Program-made: the position numbers and the translations under genes
Notes under the pieces: model-generated
Seen by the model: only the letters and a program-made list of their open reading frames with translations
Database searches by the model: none
Told to the model about the DNA's origin: nothing
NCBI RefSeq assembly: GCF_000968175.1
Contig: NZ_FO704551.1
Location: 2,542,001-2,606,000 of the forward strand
From: Xenorhabdus poinarii G6
GTDB lineage: Bacteria; Pseudomonadota; Gammaproteobacteria; Enterobacterales; Enterobacteriaceae
Direction: 5' to 3'
DNA length: 64,000 nt
Shown here: one piece after another, positions 1 through 7,386 of the stretch
Layout of the letters: each line of letters opens with the position of its first letter
How positions within the stretch are numbered: position 1 is the first letter of the stretch

Positions 1-1763
1 TTGCTGTAGATTTCCACTTCCGGCAGCTGGCTGGTGAGCAGTTCAGCCGTCCGGTTATCCCGCACCCGCAGCATCATCAGGGTATTGAAGTTGCCCACCA
101 CCTGCGCGGTTTTGGCCGGGCTGCCAATACGGGCTTCGATATCGGAGGAGGTCTGGGTATACGCCGTCACCTGCATCCCTGCCCCGCCGCCTTTATTGAT
201 CAGCGGGATAAACTCATCGCCCATCAATTCGTTGAATTCATCACAATGCAGATTAATCGCCAGCTTACCATCATGACGAACCGGCAAGCCGGCATTCATG
301 CCATATTTATAAATCTGTCCGGCGACACTCACCAAATCCGCAAACATACTGTTGCCCACCGCCGAGGCCACATCGCTGTCAGACAGCGCATCCAGCCCGA
401 TATAAACAATCCCGTTTTTGCGGATCACCTGCTCCCAGTCAAAGATGGGCCGTAGATCCGCCATATTGAGGTAATCCGGCGATAACAGTTCGGCAATTTT
501 GCCTGTCGTCAGTTTTTCCAGCAGCGGCAATAAGGACGCGACAATTTTATCAAAATAGGTACGGTCATAACGCACGGCAGAACGCAGACCATCCAGAATC
601 GGGTCATAGAGTTGCTTGCCTGCGTCAGAACTCAGCGTCATTTCCATCGCCCAGAGCCGGAGGGCATCGGGTTGCCCCTGCATATTGCGCGGAATGTCTT
701 TTTCTTTCAGTTTGCTGAGGGAATGACTGATTTGCGCCAGCAGATCCGGCTGTCTTTCTTCCATCATTCGGGTGGCATAGCGTTGATACAGTTCGCTGAT
801 ATTATTGACGTAGCGGGTGATAAGCTGGTAATCCGGCCGGTGCCCCAGAGCCACCAAAGCACGGGCAACAATATTGACAAACCGCCAGGCAAATTCACGG
901 AACGCGGCGCTGTTGCCTTCCCCGCTGAGCTGCCCCGCCAGACGGGAAGCCACTTCGGATACCCGACCAAACCGTCCGACGGCGTTATAACGGGCTGAAA
1001 TCCCCGGCCAGCCCAGATGAAAGAGGGACAGTTCATTGCCGCGACCCGCGCGGTGTGCTTCAGCCCAGATCCGTCTTAACAGGTCAGCATCCCCTTTGGG
1101 ATCAAACACAATCACCACTTCACCGCGCCGGATATCCTGTGTGATAAGCAGTTCAGCCAGCCGGGTTTTCCCCACACGGGTAGTCCCCATCACCAGCGTA
1201 TGCCCGACCCGCTCGCGCAGATCCATAAACATGTCCGCCTCCTGCGGTTCAATCCCGTGGATAGCCGGATTGCCACCCACAGGCGGCAGCGGGCGTACCG
1301 GATTAAATGGCGAGTCTTTGCGTAATAGCGCAGATAATGTCGGCCAACGGTATTCAGTTCGGCGCTCCAGTGCGCGGGCAAACTGATATATCCGGGACGA
1401 TTGTACGAATCGCTCGACTTCCGGTCGCCGCGTATCCTGCAAACGCTGGGTATGCTTCTGCTGCCAGCGAAATCCCCGGCCCAGAAACAATTGTCGGTGA
1501 CTGACGGGAATGTGCTTTGTGCTCATCTGGTAACGCGGCAGGCGGCGCAGATTCCGGCGATAGCGGATAACCTGCATGCCCTGCCACAGGCGCAGTATCG
1601 CCAGAACGGCAAACCCGCCACCCATGACATAACTGACGGAGGGTGCCAATGCAATGGCCCAGGGTGCCCGGAAACAAACAAATGCCGCAACGGCGGAGAC
1701 CAGCGCCGTATTCAGCTCGACGGCAGGACGCAGCAGGGCTTCAACCACATAACGGCGGCTCAT
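1..1763 (-). CDS. traD: TraD-like conjugative coupling ATPase of an ICE (3' end outside window)
   Basis: Type IV coupling protein that would deliver relaxase-bound DNA to the mating pore. The reading frame is open from an ATG at 1763 to the window edge, about 587 residues. An N-terminal hydrophobic segment (about residues 10-55) fits a membrane anchor. A Walker A motif (GTTRVGKT) lies near residue 190, followed by VIVFDPKGDAD. A Walker B-like HCDEFNE lies near residue 510, followed by a glycine-rich stretch. This order matches the TraD family of SXT/PFGI-1 elements. Its start overlaps the stop of the upstream gene as ATGA, indicating translational coupling within an ICE operon. The C-terminus cannot be seen. 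Confidence 0.88.
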   Translation of the reverse strand, partial: MSRRYVVEALLRPAVELNTALVSAVAAFVCFRAPWAIALAPSVSYVMGGGFAVLAILRLWQGMQVIRYRRNLRRLPRYQMSTKHIPVSHRQLFLGRGFRWQQKHTQRLQDTRRPEVERFVQSSRIYQFARALERRTEYRWPTLSALLRKDSPFNPVRPLPPVGGNPAIHGIEPQEADMFMDLRERVGHTLVMGTTRVGKTRLAELLITQDIRRGEVVIVFDPKGDADLLRRIWAEAHRAGRGNELSLFHLGWPGISARYNAVGRFGRVSEVASRLAGQLSGEGNSAAFREFAWRFVNIVARALVALGHRPDYQLITRYVNNISELYQRYATRMMEERQPDLLAQISHSLSKLKEKDIPRNMQGQPDALRLWAMEMTLSSDAGKQLYDPILDGLRSAVRYDRTYFDKIVASLLPLLEKLTTGKIAELLSPDYLNMADLRPIFDWEQVIRKNGIVYIGLDALSDSDVASAVGNSMFADLVSVAGQIYKYGMNAGLPVRHDGKLAINLHCDEFNELMGDEFIPLINKGGGAGMQVTAYTQTSSDIEARIGSPAKTAQVVGNFNTLMMLRVRDNRTAELLTSQLPEVEIYS

Positions 1764-2281
1764 GGTGACAACTGTTGGGAAAGTTGAGTTTCCGTGATCA
1801 ACACCGGATAATGTTGCAGTTGCAATCGACGAGCCAGCTCGGTGCCGGAAGCAGGCGATAACAATAAATCCGGTGCCAATGCCCGCAGTGACTGCAAACC
1901 CGCCATTTCCCTGACATTGACGACCAGACCCACAGCTTGCAGTTTCGTCAAGGTGGCCGCATTCTGGCTTAACCACCGGCGTGAACCGGGATCATCCCCA
2001 ATCAGAAACAGTGCCCCAATTCCCGGCAATTGCAGTGGTCTGCTTGACACTTTTCCCGGCATCAGCTCCGGTGTTTTGACAGGCAACATCGCCGCTTCAC
2101 CTGCCATTTCGGGTGAGGAATTTTGCACCGATGACACAGGCTCATCGCGTTGCTCAGCATTAATGCTTTCATAAAAAGGCGAGGCATCTTTGCCGCCTAA
2201 ATCTGCAATGATGTTCAATTCAGCATGGCAGGCACTTATCCATAACAGGCTGATAACGGGAAATACACTCAGCCGTTTCAT
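1760..2281 (-). CDS. ICE protein of the PFL_4695 type
   Basis: Secreted or periplasmic protein of unknown reaction found in the transfer operon of PFGI-1/SPI-7-type ICEs. The start at 2281 gives a clear signal peptide (MKRLSVFPVISLLWISACHA) and an ATGA overlap with the upstream stop. An alternative ATG at 2299 would add six polar residues before it. The body is about 150 residues, with a conserved-looking GIGALFLIGDDPGSRRWL segment and a C-terminal TELARRL..YPVLIT region. Family assignment is from memory of ICE gene order and sequence style. Gene order with TraD and PilL supports it. Confidence 0.72.
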   Translation of the reverse strand: MKRLSVFPVISLLWISACHAELNIIADLGGKDASPFYESINAEQRDEPVSSVQNSSPEMAGEAAMLPVKTPELMPGKVSSRPLQLPGIGALFLIGDDPGSRRWLSQNAATLTKLQAVGLVVNVREMAGLQSLRALAPDLLLSPASGTELARRLQLQHYPVLITETQLSQQLSP

Positions 2282-2976
2282 AATGATGTGATCTGCCATC
2301 CCTGCTCTCCCTGCCGCAATAAAACCGGCATGATGCCCTGCCCAAACCGGAACCAGTACCCCGCATCATGATTCAATGTGATGTGTCGGTTGCGTACCCG
2401 TTCAACGGGGATACGGTGTTTTTTGGCCCATTGCCGTAGTGTGTCATCATTGCCCTTGCTGTCGACCAGATAAATGTCAATCGGTTGCATCAATGCCAGA
2501 ACTTCTGCTAAACGGGCGTCACACGGCGGGCAATCGTTGATTTTGACAAACAACGCCAGACGCCCCTTTGCCTCACCGGATTTTTCCATATTGACCGGCA
2601 ACACACTCGGAAATAATCGCTGCCAGGCCGCATCCACTTCACGCTGGAAGCGCAATTCTTTTTCAGTGCGGGCAAATTCCGCTTTGACCCACTGCTCAGC
2701 ATAACGGCGGCGTTCCGCCTCGCTTTCAGCTTCAATACCCAACGTCGTCAGCGGGTCAAGCCCCGGTGACTGAATGCCCCTGGGGCCCTTAAGTAATTGC
2801 TGGTAACGCTGATATTCATCCGCACGCAATCCCCATTGTTCAGCCTGGATTTTCAGGGACTGTTTGTCGCTTTCCACCGATTGCACCGGCTGCGACGTTA
2901 ACGGTGACGGTGTGGCTGCCCATACTGAACCACTTAGCAGTACGCACGCCACCAGACCGATTCGGTTTAATCTCAT
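2278..2976 (-). CDS. ICE protein of the TIGR03759 type, exported, thioredoxin-like C-terminal half
   Basis: Conserved transfer-operon protein of PFGI-1-type ICEs with no established reaction. The ATG at 2976 is chosen because a GGGAGG Shine-Dalgarno lies 7 nt upstream and the start overlaps the pilL stop as ATGA. A longer frame reaches 3033. Residues 1-20 (MRLNRIGLVACVLLSGSVWA) are a signal peptide. The middle is charged and helical. A CPPCD motif near residue 150 followed by a DIYLVDSKGND segment resembles a thioredoxin-like fold with a CxxC-type site, so a periplasmic disulfide role during pilus or pore assembly is possible (inference). Confidence 0.75.
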   Translation of the reverse strand: MRLNRIGLVACVLLSGSVWAATPSPLTSQPVQSVESDKQSLKIQAEQWGLRADEYQRYQQLLKGPRGIQSPGLDPLTTLGIEAESEAERRRYAEQWVKAEFARTEKELRFQREVDAAWQRLFPSVLPVNMEKSGEAKGRLALFVKINDCPPCDARLAEVLALMQPIDIYLVDSKGNDDTLRQWAKKHRIPVERVRNRHITLNHDAGYWFRFGQGIMPVLLRQGEQGWQITSL

Positions 2977-3509
2977 CAACGACCTCCCGGCTGAGGGTGT
3001 GGGAGCTGATAGCCCGGCCGCAAGTGATGGCAAACCACACGTTGCACCTTATCCACTTCCAGTTGCCAGGCCGGACCTGCCATAATCTGCAAAGCTGTAC
3101 GCAACCGGACAAGGCCTAACTGGGCGTGTACCGACGGCAATGACTGGCGGTATAAAATATCATTGTTTTTTTCAGGCGCACATAACGTGTAACCCGACTG
3201 ACGTAACACATAACGCAGGGCATCAAAAACCGTGGGATGCTGAGAAACTGGAATATGAATATCGATCAGTTGGGCAAGCGGATCACGCTGCGCGGCTGTC
3301 GGGTCAATGCTGACCAGCAGATAACGGCCATAACGGACAACCTCCGGCGGTGGTTGATAAATATCAGGTAAGACGGGCTGAATATTACGTGTGATCGGCG
3401 TGACTGAAACCGTGTTTTCGGGAGTACGCTGAGATTGCGGTTGTTTTGACGGGGCATGACAACCCGTCAGGATAATGGCCAAGACGCCCATAAATACTGT
3501 TATTTTCAT
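2976..3509 (-). CDS. pilL: PilL-like ICE lipoprotein
   Basis: Probable outer-membrane lipoprotein related to the N-terminal domain of PilL, used with the type IVB pilus of PFGI-1/SPI-7-type ICEs. The lipobox LTGC follows a short hydrophobic signal (MKITVFMGVLAII), so Cys17 would be lipidated. After a proline-rich linker comes a secretin-N-like domain (YGRYLLVSIDPTAAQRDPL ... VFDALRYVLRQSGYTLC). At 177 aa it matches the short ICE version. It is first in a chain of ATGA-overlapping genes leading to traD, so the four genes are probably one operon. Confidence 0.8.
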   Translation of the reverse strand: MKITVFMGVLAIILTGCHAPSKQPQSQRTPENTVSVTPITRNIQPVLPDIYQPPPEVVRYGRYLLVSIDPTAAQRDPLAQLIDIHIPVSQHPTVFDALRYVLRQSGYTLCAPEKNNDILYRQSLPSVHAQLGLVRLRTALQIMAGPAWQLEVDKVQRVVCHHLRPGYQLPHPQPGGR

Positions 3510-3617
3510 TCCTGTTATTCCTGCCCGGCAATAAAATCCCCTTGACTGTGCAGGAAATAACAGGATTTATTCAATCAACAACTGGAACTGCCTTTGGGAA
3601 AATAAAAACGTTACCGC

Positions 3618-3902
3618 TTATTGCTCTGAAGAATCTGCTGAAACTGCTTTGCGCGCCGCACGCTCAATCAACTGACCATTCTGGTCAAAATAACGGCTCG
3701 GCCAGATTTCAGCGGGATGCACGTCGAGGTAGTTCGCAATGATCCATTCCCCTTTTGGCCAGGCGCGGGACAGGGTGTTGGCGAGGGTCGAGGAGCTTAA
3801 TCCGGCTTCGCGGGAAACCGCGGCGAGTGTTGTACCACGTTTGCGTAATGCACAAATAATTTCGGCTGGGTGCCAGTCTTGTTGAGAGTGAGTCATCGTC
3901 AT
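3618..3902 (-). CDS. Ner/Nlp-family winged helix-turn-helix regulator
   Basis: Small DNA-binding protein of the Mu Ner/Nlp (SfsB) family, usually an early-gene repressor on phages and mobile elements. The 94-aa protein is almost entirely the HTH domain: DWHPAEIICALRKRGTTLAA, then the recognition helix around SREAGLSSSTLANTLSR and the family signature WPKGEWIIANYLDVHPAEIWPSRYF. A GGGAAG ribosome-binding site sits 5 nt before the ATG at 3902. A second in-frame ATG follows two codons later. It lies upstream of the ICE transfer operon on the same strand and next to a strongly folded sequence, so control of ICE genes is plausible but not shown. Confidence 0.85.
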   Translation of the reverse strand: MTMTHSQQDWHPAEIICALRKRGTTLAAVSREAGLSSSTLANTLSRAWPKGEWIIANYLDVHPAEIWPSRYFDQNGQLIERAARKAVSADSSEQ

Positions 3903-3948
3903 ACCTGCTTCCCCTTCTTTTGATTATTGGTGGCGATTCAAGACAGGG

Positions 3949-4084
3949 ATTCTCAGGTACCGGAGATCAACCAATCCGGCGAGGCCGAAGCCTCCCCTGC
4001 CTGAACCGCCATTGAGAGGGCGAGAGCAGGCACACTGGCAGAAACATCCTACCAGTGGGTTGATCTTACGAGGCCTGAGATTCC
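3949..4084 (+). ncRNA. Candidate structured RNA (multi-stem), family unknown
   Basis: About 136 nt that folds by eye into a closed multi-branch structure. Outer helices are GATTCTCAGG with CCTGAGATTC (one mismatch) and GATCAACC with GGTTGATC. Inside are three hairpins: GAGGC-CGAA-GCCTC, CCTGC...GCAGG and CACTGG...CCAGTG. An intrinsic terminator follows 5 nt later on the plus strand, favouring plus-strand transcription. On the minus strand the first hairpin would carry a stable UUCG loop and the RNA would be a leader of the Ner-like gene. Either strand is possible. No family was recognised with confidence. Confidence 0.55.
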
Positions 4085-4088
4085 TCAC

Positions 4089-4117
4089 TATCGGATTTTG
4101 CCGATAGCTTTTTTACT
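4089..4117 (+). terminator. Intrinsic terminator after the candidate RNA
   Basis: Perfect 7-bp stem CTATCGG/CCGATAG with a 6-nt loop followed by CTTTTTTA on the plus strand. The minus-strand continuation has no U tract, so direction is plus. Confidence 0.75.
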
Positions 4118-4428
4118 TTAACGAATTACGTTATCTAATTCAATAATCGAACGAGTAAGTTTAATCAGTAAAATTAAGTTATTAGCCGTCGTCAATTCAG
4201 CTTCCCTGCATATTTGATACATCGCTTTATTCAACAATACCAAAACTGAAGTTGAAAGTGCTTATCTCTAACGGTAATCATAACCAAAGAAACATTTGAT
4301 TCAGAGAATAGTGCCCCGGCCATCAGCGGGTTATGTTAACATTAAATATAACTGCCCTGATGCATGATTTATCATCAATAGTTATCCCCTTGTCTGATAC
4401 CGAAGTAAAGCATTTCAAAGGAGGCGAT
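4118..4428. other. Gene-free spacer upstream of the ATPase/DUF4276 operon
   Basis: AT-rich stretch without a credible gene. It should hold the promoter of the ATPase gene. A longer frame starting at 4333 reads into the ATPase but lacks a ribosome-binding site and is not preferred. Confidence 0.5.
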
Positions 4429-5535
4429 ATGACTACGTCTTTAGACAAGCTCACGATTAAAGGATTTAAATCAATCCATGAGCTTAATGAATTTGAACTT
4501 AAAAGCTTAAACGTAATTGTTGGCGCTAACGGCGCAGGTAAAAGCAATTTGATCTCCTTTTTTAAAATGCTGCGGGCATTAATAGACGGCACATTAAATC
4601 GCTATGTACGCGATAGTGGTGGTGCAAGCGATTTACTTTTTAATGGCAATAAGGTCACGCAAAAAATGGAGTTTGATACCCGCTTCGGTGACAGAGGATT
4701 CCGCTTTAAACTAGTCCCCACGCCAGCAGACAGTTGTGCTATTGAAGATGAAGCCCGTTATTACAAAAAAAGCGCTTCCCAGTGGTGGTTATTGGGGGAC
4801 AGCGACGATGGCCGATCCAGAATGGTTGCTGAAATCGAGAACAATTCCGCTGATGCGCCATATTCCAAACCTGTATATGATGCCATAGCTTCCTGGCAGA
4901 TTTATCATTTTCACGATACCAGTGCTACAGCCGGAATGCGGAAATATGAAATCATCCAGGATAACAAAACATTACGTACAGATGCGTCTAACATTGGAGC
5001 GTTCTTATTAAAACTTAAAAATGATGCTCCAAATGAATACAAATCAATTGTAAATGCAATCAGATTAGTCACCCCTTTCTTTGATAACTTCATTCTGGAA
5101 CCTCGCCAAAGCGGTTCAAAAGAAGAAGTTAACATTAGCTGGACGCAAAAAGGCTCAGATTATCCGATGCAGCCTTATCATCTATCAGATGGTTCAATAC
5201 GCTTTATTTGTCTGGCAACCGCATTATTACAACCAAATCCGCCATCGACCATTATTATTGATGAACCTGAGCTGGGTCTGCACCCTGCGGCTATTGTGAT
5301 CCTTTCAGAGTTAATCCAACAAGCGGCTCAGCGTACCCAAGTTATTATCGCCACTCAATCCCCTATTTTAATCGATCAATTCTCCGCCGCAGATATTGTC
5401 ATCGTAAATCGTAAAAAGGGGGCTTCAAGCTTTGAACGTTTAAATGAGGAAGATTTTTCTCAATGGCTCGAAAACTATTCACTGGGTGAATTATGGGCTA
5501 AGAACGTCATCGCCGGAGGGCCAACTTATGAGTAA
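4429..5535 (+). CDS. ABC/AAA-type ATPase (AAA15/AAA21 class), probable defence module
   Basis: SMC/OLD-like ATPase of about 368 aa. Walker A GANGAGKSN lies near residue 31 after the FKSIHELNEFELKSLNVIVG strand, typical of RecF/OLD-like proteins. The signature-like HLSDGSIRF is followed by Walker B TIIIDEPELGLHP and an H-loop region ATQSPILIDQF. The start at 4429 follows AAAGGAGG by 4 nt. The 3' end overlaps the DUF4276 gene by 8 nt, so the two are co-translated. Family knowledge: ABC ATPases paired with a TOPRIM-like partner (OLD, PARIS, AbiL) act in abortive infection. Function here is inferred from this architecture only. Confidence 0.88.
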   Translation: MTTSLDKLTIKGFKSIHELNEFELKSLNVIVGANGAGKSNLISFFKMLRALIDGTLNRYVRDSGGASDLLFNGNKVTQKMEFDTRFGDRGFRFKLVPTPADSCAIEDEARYYKKSASQWWLLGDSDDGRSRMVAEIENNSADAPYSKPVYDAIASWQIYHFHDTSATAGMRKYEIIQDNKTLRTDASNIGAFLLKLKNDAPNEYKSIVNAIRLVTPFFDNFILEPRQSGSKEEVNISWTQKGSDYPMQPYHLSDGSIRFICLATALLQPNPPSTIIIDEPELGLHPAAIVILSELIQQAAQRTQVIIATQSPILIDQFSAADIVIVNRKKGASSFERLNEEDFSQWLENYSLGELWAKNVIAGGPTYE

Positions 5536-6208
5536 TTACATCGAAGTCATGGCCATAGTTGAAGGTAAAACAGAACAAATTTTTATTGAAAAAATGCTTC
5601 AACCTTATCTGGCTGAGAAAATGATTTTCATCTCTGCAACTCAGGTGTCTAAGCCTGGACAAAAAGGCGGAGATGTGCGTTTTTCAAGAGTCAAGAAAGA
5701 CATTGAGATGCATCTTAAACAACGTCCAACGACCTATGTGACCACATTTATTGATTATTACGGCACCAATGAATGGCCGGGATTAGAGACGTTAAATAGA
5801 CATTGGGAACCAAAACAAATAGCCGAGCATCTGCATCTTTCAACACAAAATGAAGTTCGTCAATTCCTGCCAGCACAGAGAGTTGATGAACGTTTTATCC
5901 CATACATTGTTATGCATGAATTTGAAGCTTTACTCTTTAGTGACAAAGAGATACTTGCCAATGAATTGAATATTGATGAACAAGAAGTGGAGCAAGTACT
6001 TCAGGAATGCAGGGAACCGGAATCTATTAACAATAGCCCACAAACAGCGCCTTCAAAGAGATTGGGAAAATGGTCAGCGAATGGAGTATTTGCCAAAACC
6101 ACAACTGGAATCGCTATTGCCGAGAAAATAGGCATCCCTAAGATGAGAGAAAAGTGCCCATTATTTGATGAATGGCTACATAAACTTGAGATATTGATAA
6201 CAATTTAA
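5528..6208 (+). CDS. DUF4276 family protein, TOPRIM-like effector candidate
   Basis: A 226-aa protein beginning with EVMAIVEGKTEQIFIEKML, a TOPRIM-like first strand with an acidic residue. A TTFIDYYGTN segment then resembles the second acidic motif, and YIVMHEFEALLFS is typical of DUF4276. The C-terminus has a basic helix (TAPSKRLGKW) and GIAIAEKIGIPKMREKCPLFDEWL. The start is the ATG at 5528 inside the end of the ATPase gene. A longer frame from 5444 would run through the ATPase and is not used. Probably a nuclease-like partner activated by the ATPase; no activity can be proven from sequence. Confidence 0.85.
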   Translation: MSNYIEVMAIVEGKTEQIFIEKMLQPYLAEKMIFISATQVSKPGQKGGDVRFSRVKKDIEMHLKQRPTTYVTTFIDYYGTNEWPGLETLNRHWEPKQIAEHLHLSTQNEVRQFLPAQRVDERFIPYIVMHEFEALLFSDKEILANELNIDEQEVEQVLQECREPESINNSPQTAPSKRLGKWSANGVFAKTTTGIAIAEKIGIPKMREKCPLFDEWLHKLEILITI

Positions 6209-6256
6209 ATATATAAATGGAATTCAGAATTGGTTGATTTACAAACACCCATATAT

Positions 6257-6284
6257 ACAAATAAGCCCTGTTGAGACAGGGCAA
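6257..6284 (-). terminator. Hairpin downstream of the ssb remnant
   Basis: GCCCTG-TTGAGA-CAGGGC stem-loop 25 nt past the ssb stop. The U tract on the minus strand is weak (TTATTTG), so termination strength is uncertain. Confidence 0.4.
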
Positions 6285-6307
6285 TGCGTTAATGATGAAA
6301 ACCCCAC

Positions 6308-6551
6308 TCAAAACGGGATCTCCGAATCCCAGTCGGTTTCATCCTCTTCCGGTAAAACTGAAACCTGTACCGGCTGCGTTTTTTTTCTTTCCTGATTAAC
6401 AGGTTGAGATGATGGCTGCTTCTGTGCTGGCTTATGCCCTGCCTGTTGAGGTGCCATACTCTTCGAATCCCCACGACTCCCCAGCATCTGCATCGACCCA
6501 TTCACATTCACCACTACTTCCGTTGAATAGCGATCCTGGCCCTGATTATCC
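6308..6551 (-). pseudogene. ssb: C-terminal remnant of single-stranded DNA-binding protein (SSB)
   Basis: About 80 residues corresponding to the end of the OB fold and the tail of SSB: TDNQGQDRYSTEVVVNV, then GSMQMLG, a Gln/Pro-rich linker, and the acidic C-terminal tip DWDSEIPF that binds partner proteins. The N-terminal half of the OB fold is missing because the gene is cut by the left end of IS66 at 6552. The first codons of the open frame come from the IS. The missing half is not found beyond the IS, where an IS5-family fragment lies instead. ICEs of this type often carry their own ssb, so this was probably an ICE gene. Confidence 0.85.
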
Positions 6552-6636
6552 GTAAGCGTACGGGGAACCCCACCTAGCCAGGATAAATCCATTGATTAAA
6601 CTAGTTTCACCTATTATGATGATGGAAAAAACTCAC

Positions 6637-6966
6637 ATGAGCCAATCCAGGTTTACTCAAGCCGAGTGGCGGGACCTGTTTGAACAGCAGAAAAAATCCG
6701 AACTGACTGTCCCGCAGTTTTGCCAAAAAATCGGTGTGTCGACAACCCGGTTCTATCACCACCGCCAACGCACCTCCCATCCACCAGACAAGCCGTCTGG
6801 GCTGGCTTCACCGTCTGCTTTTATTAAAGTCAGCACCGCTCAGAAAAAATCCGCCTCATCCAGCACACTCCCCATCTTATTTGAGACACCACATGGCACA
6901 CTGCGTTTTCCTGCCGGCACGGATAAGCATGTTATCATTGCGATTATTCGGGGGCTCGCCGCATGA
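6637..6966 (+). CDS. tnpA: IS66 TnpA accessory protein
   Basis: Small helix-turn-helix accessory protein of IS66 elements. Residues about 5-45 (FTQAEWRDLFEQQKKSELTV ... FCQKIGVSTTRFYHHRQR) form the DNA-binding region. The rest is a linker and LPILFETPHGTLRFPAGTD typical of the family. A longer frame begins at 6592 within the left end; the ATG at 6637 is preferred from the usual family start but the ribosome-binding site is weak. It overlaps tnpB as ATGA. Confidence 0.8.
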   Translation: MSQSRFTQAEWRDLFEQQKKSELTVPQFCQKIGVSTTRFYHHRQRTSHPPDKPSGLASPSAFIKVSTAQKKSASSSTLPILFETPHGTLRFPAGTDKHVIIAIIRGLAA

Positions 6967-7316
6967 AAATGTTTGTGGATGTGCCGGAGGTGTATTTGTG
7001 CCGCTCATTTATCGACTTCCGAAAATCCATCAACGGGCTGGCGGTCTGGGTGGAGCTGGAAATGCAACTGTCTCCGACGCAAACCGCGTTATTCCTCTTT
7101 TGCAACAAGAAGCGGGATAAACTCAAAATCCTCTACTGGGATAAAACCGGGTTTGCGCTCTGGTACAAACGGCTGGAGAACGCGAAATTCAAATGGCCCA
7201 CCGCCGTCAACAGCGCCTCCCTGACCCTGACAGAGCAGCAACTGCACGGGTTGTTATCGGGTTATGATGTCATCGGGCACCAGCCCTTCTCCGTACAGGA
7301 TTGCCATGTCGCCTGA
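6963..7316 (+). CDS. tnpB: IS66 TnpB (Orf2-like) protein
   Basis: IS66 Orf2 family, 117 aa, needed for transposition but of unclear biochemical role. Family features: a start close to VPEVYLCRSFIDFRKSINGL, then FLFCNKKRDKLKILYWD and GFALWYKRLENAKF. The stop of tnpA overlaps its ATG. The length is normal and the frame intact. Confidence 0.9.
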   Translation: MKMFVDVPEVYLCRSFIDFRKSINGLAVWVELEMQLSPTQTALFLFCNKKRDKLKILYWDKTGFALWYKRLENAKFKWPTAVNSASLTLTEQQLHGLLSGYDVIGHQPFSVQDCHVA

Positions 7317-7386
7317 TCCCTTGATGATCATCAAACCAACGGGCATTAATTACGCTTTTTCGCCGGGGATGGCATAAAATGTCCCC

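Noticed and set aside
764..1787. Several open frames of 60-130 codons on both strands within traD
   Set aside because: They overlap the continuous TraD frame with its Walker motifs and have no start signals.
3542..3742. 66-codon plus-strand frame
   Set aside because: Overlaps the Ner-like gene on the other strand and lacks a ribosome-binding site or motifs.
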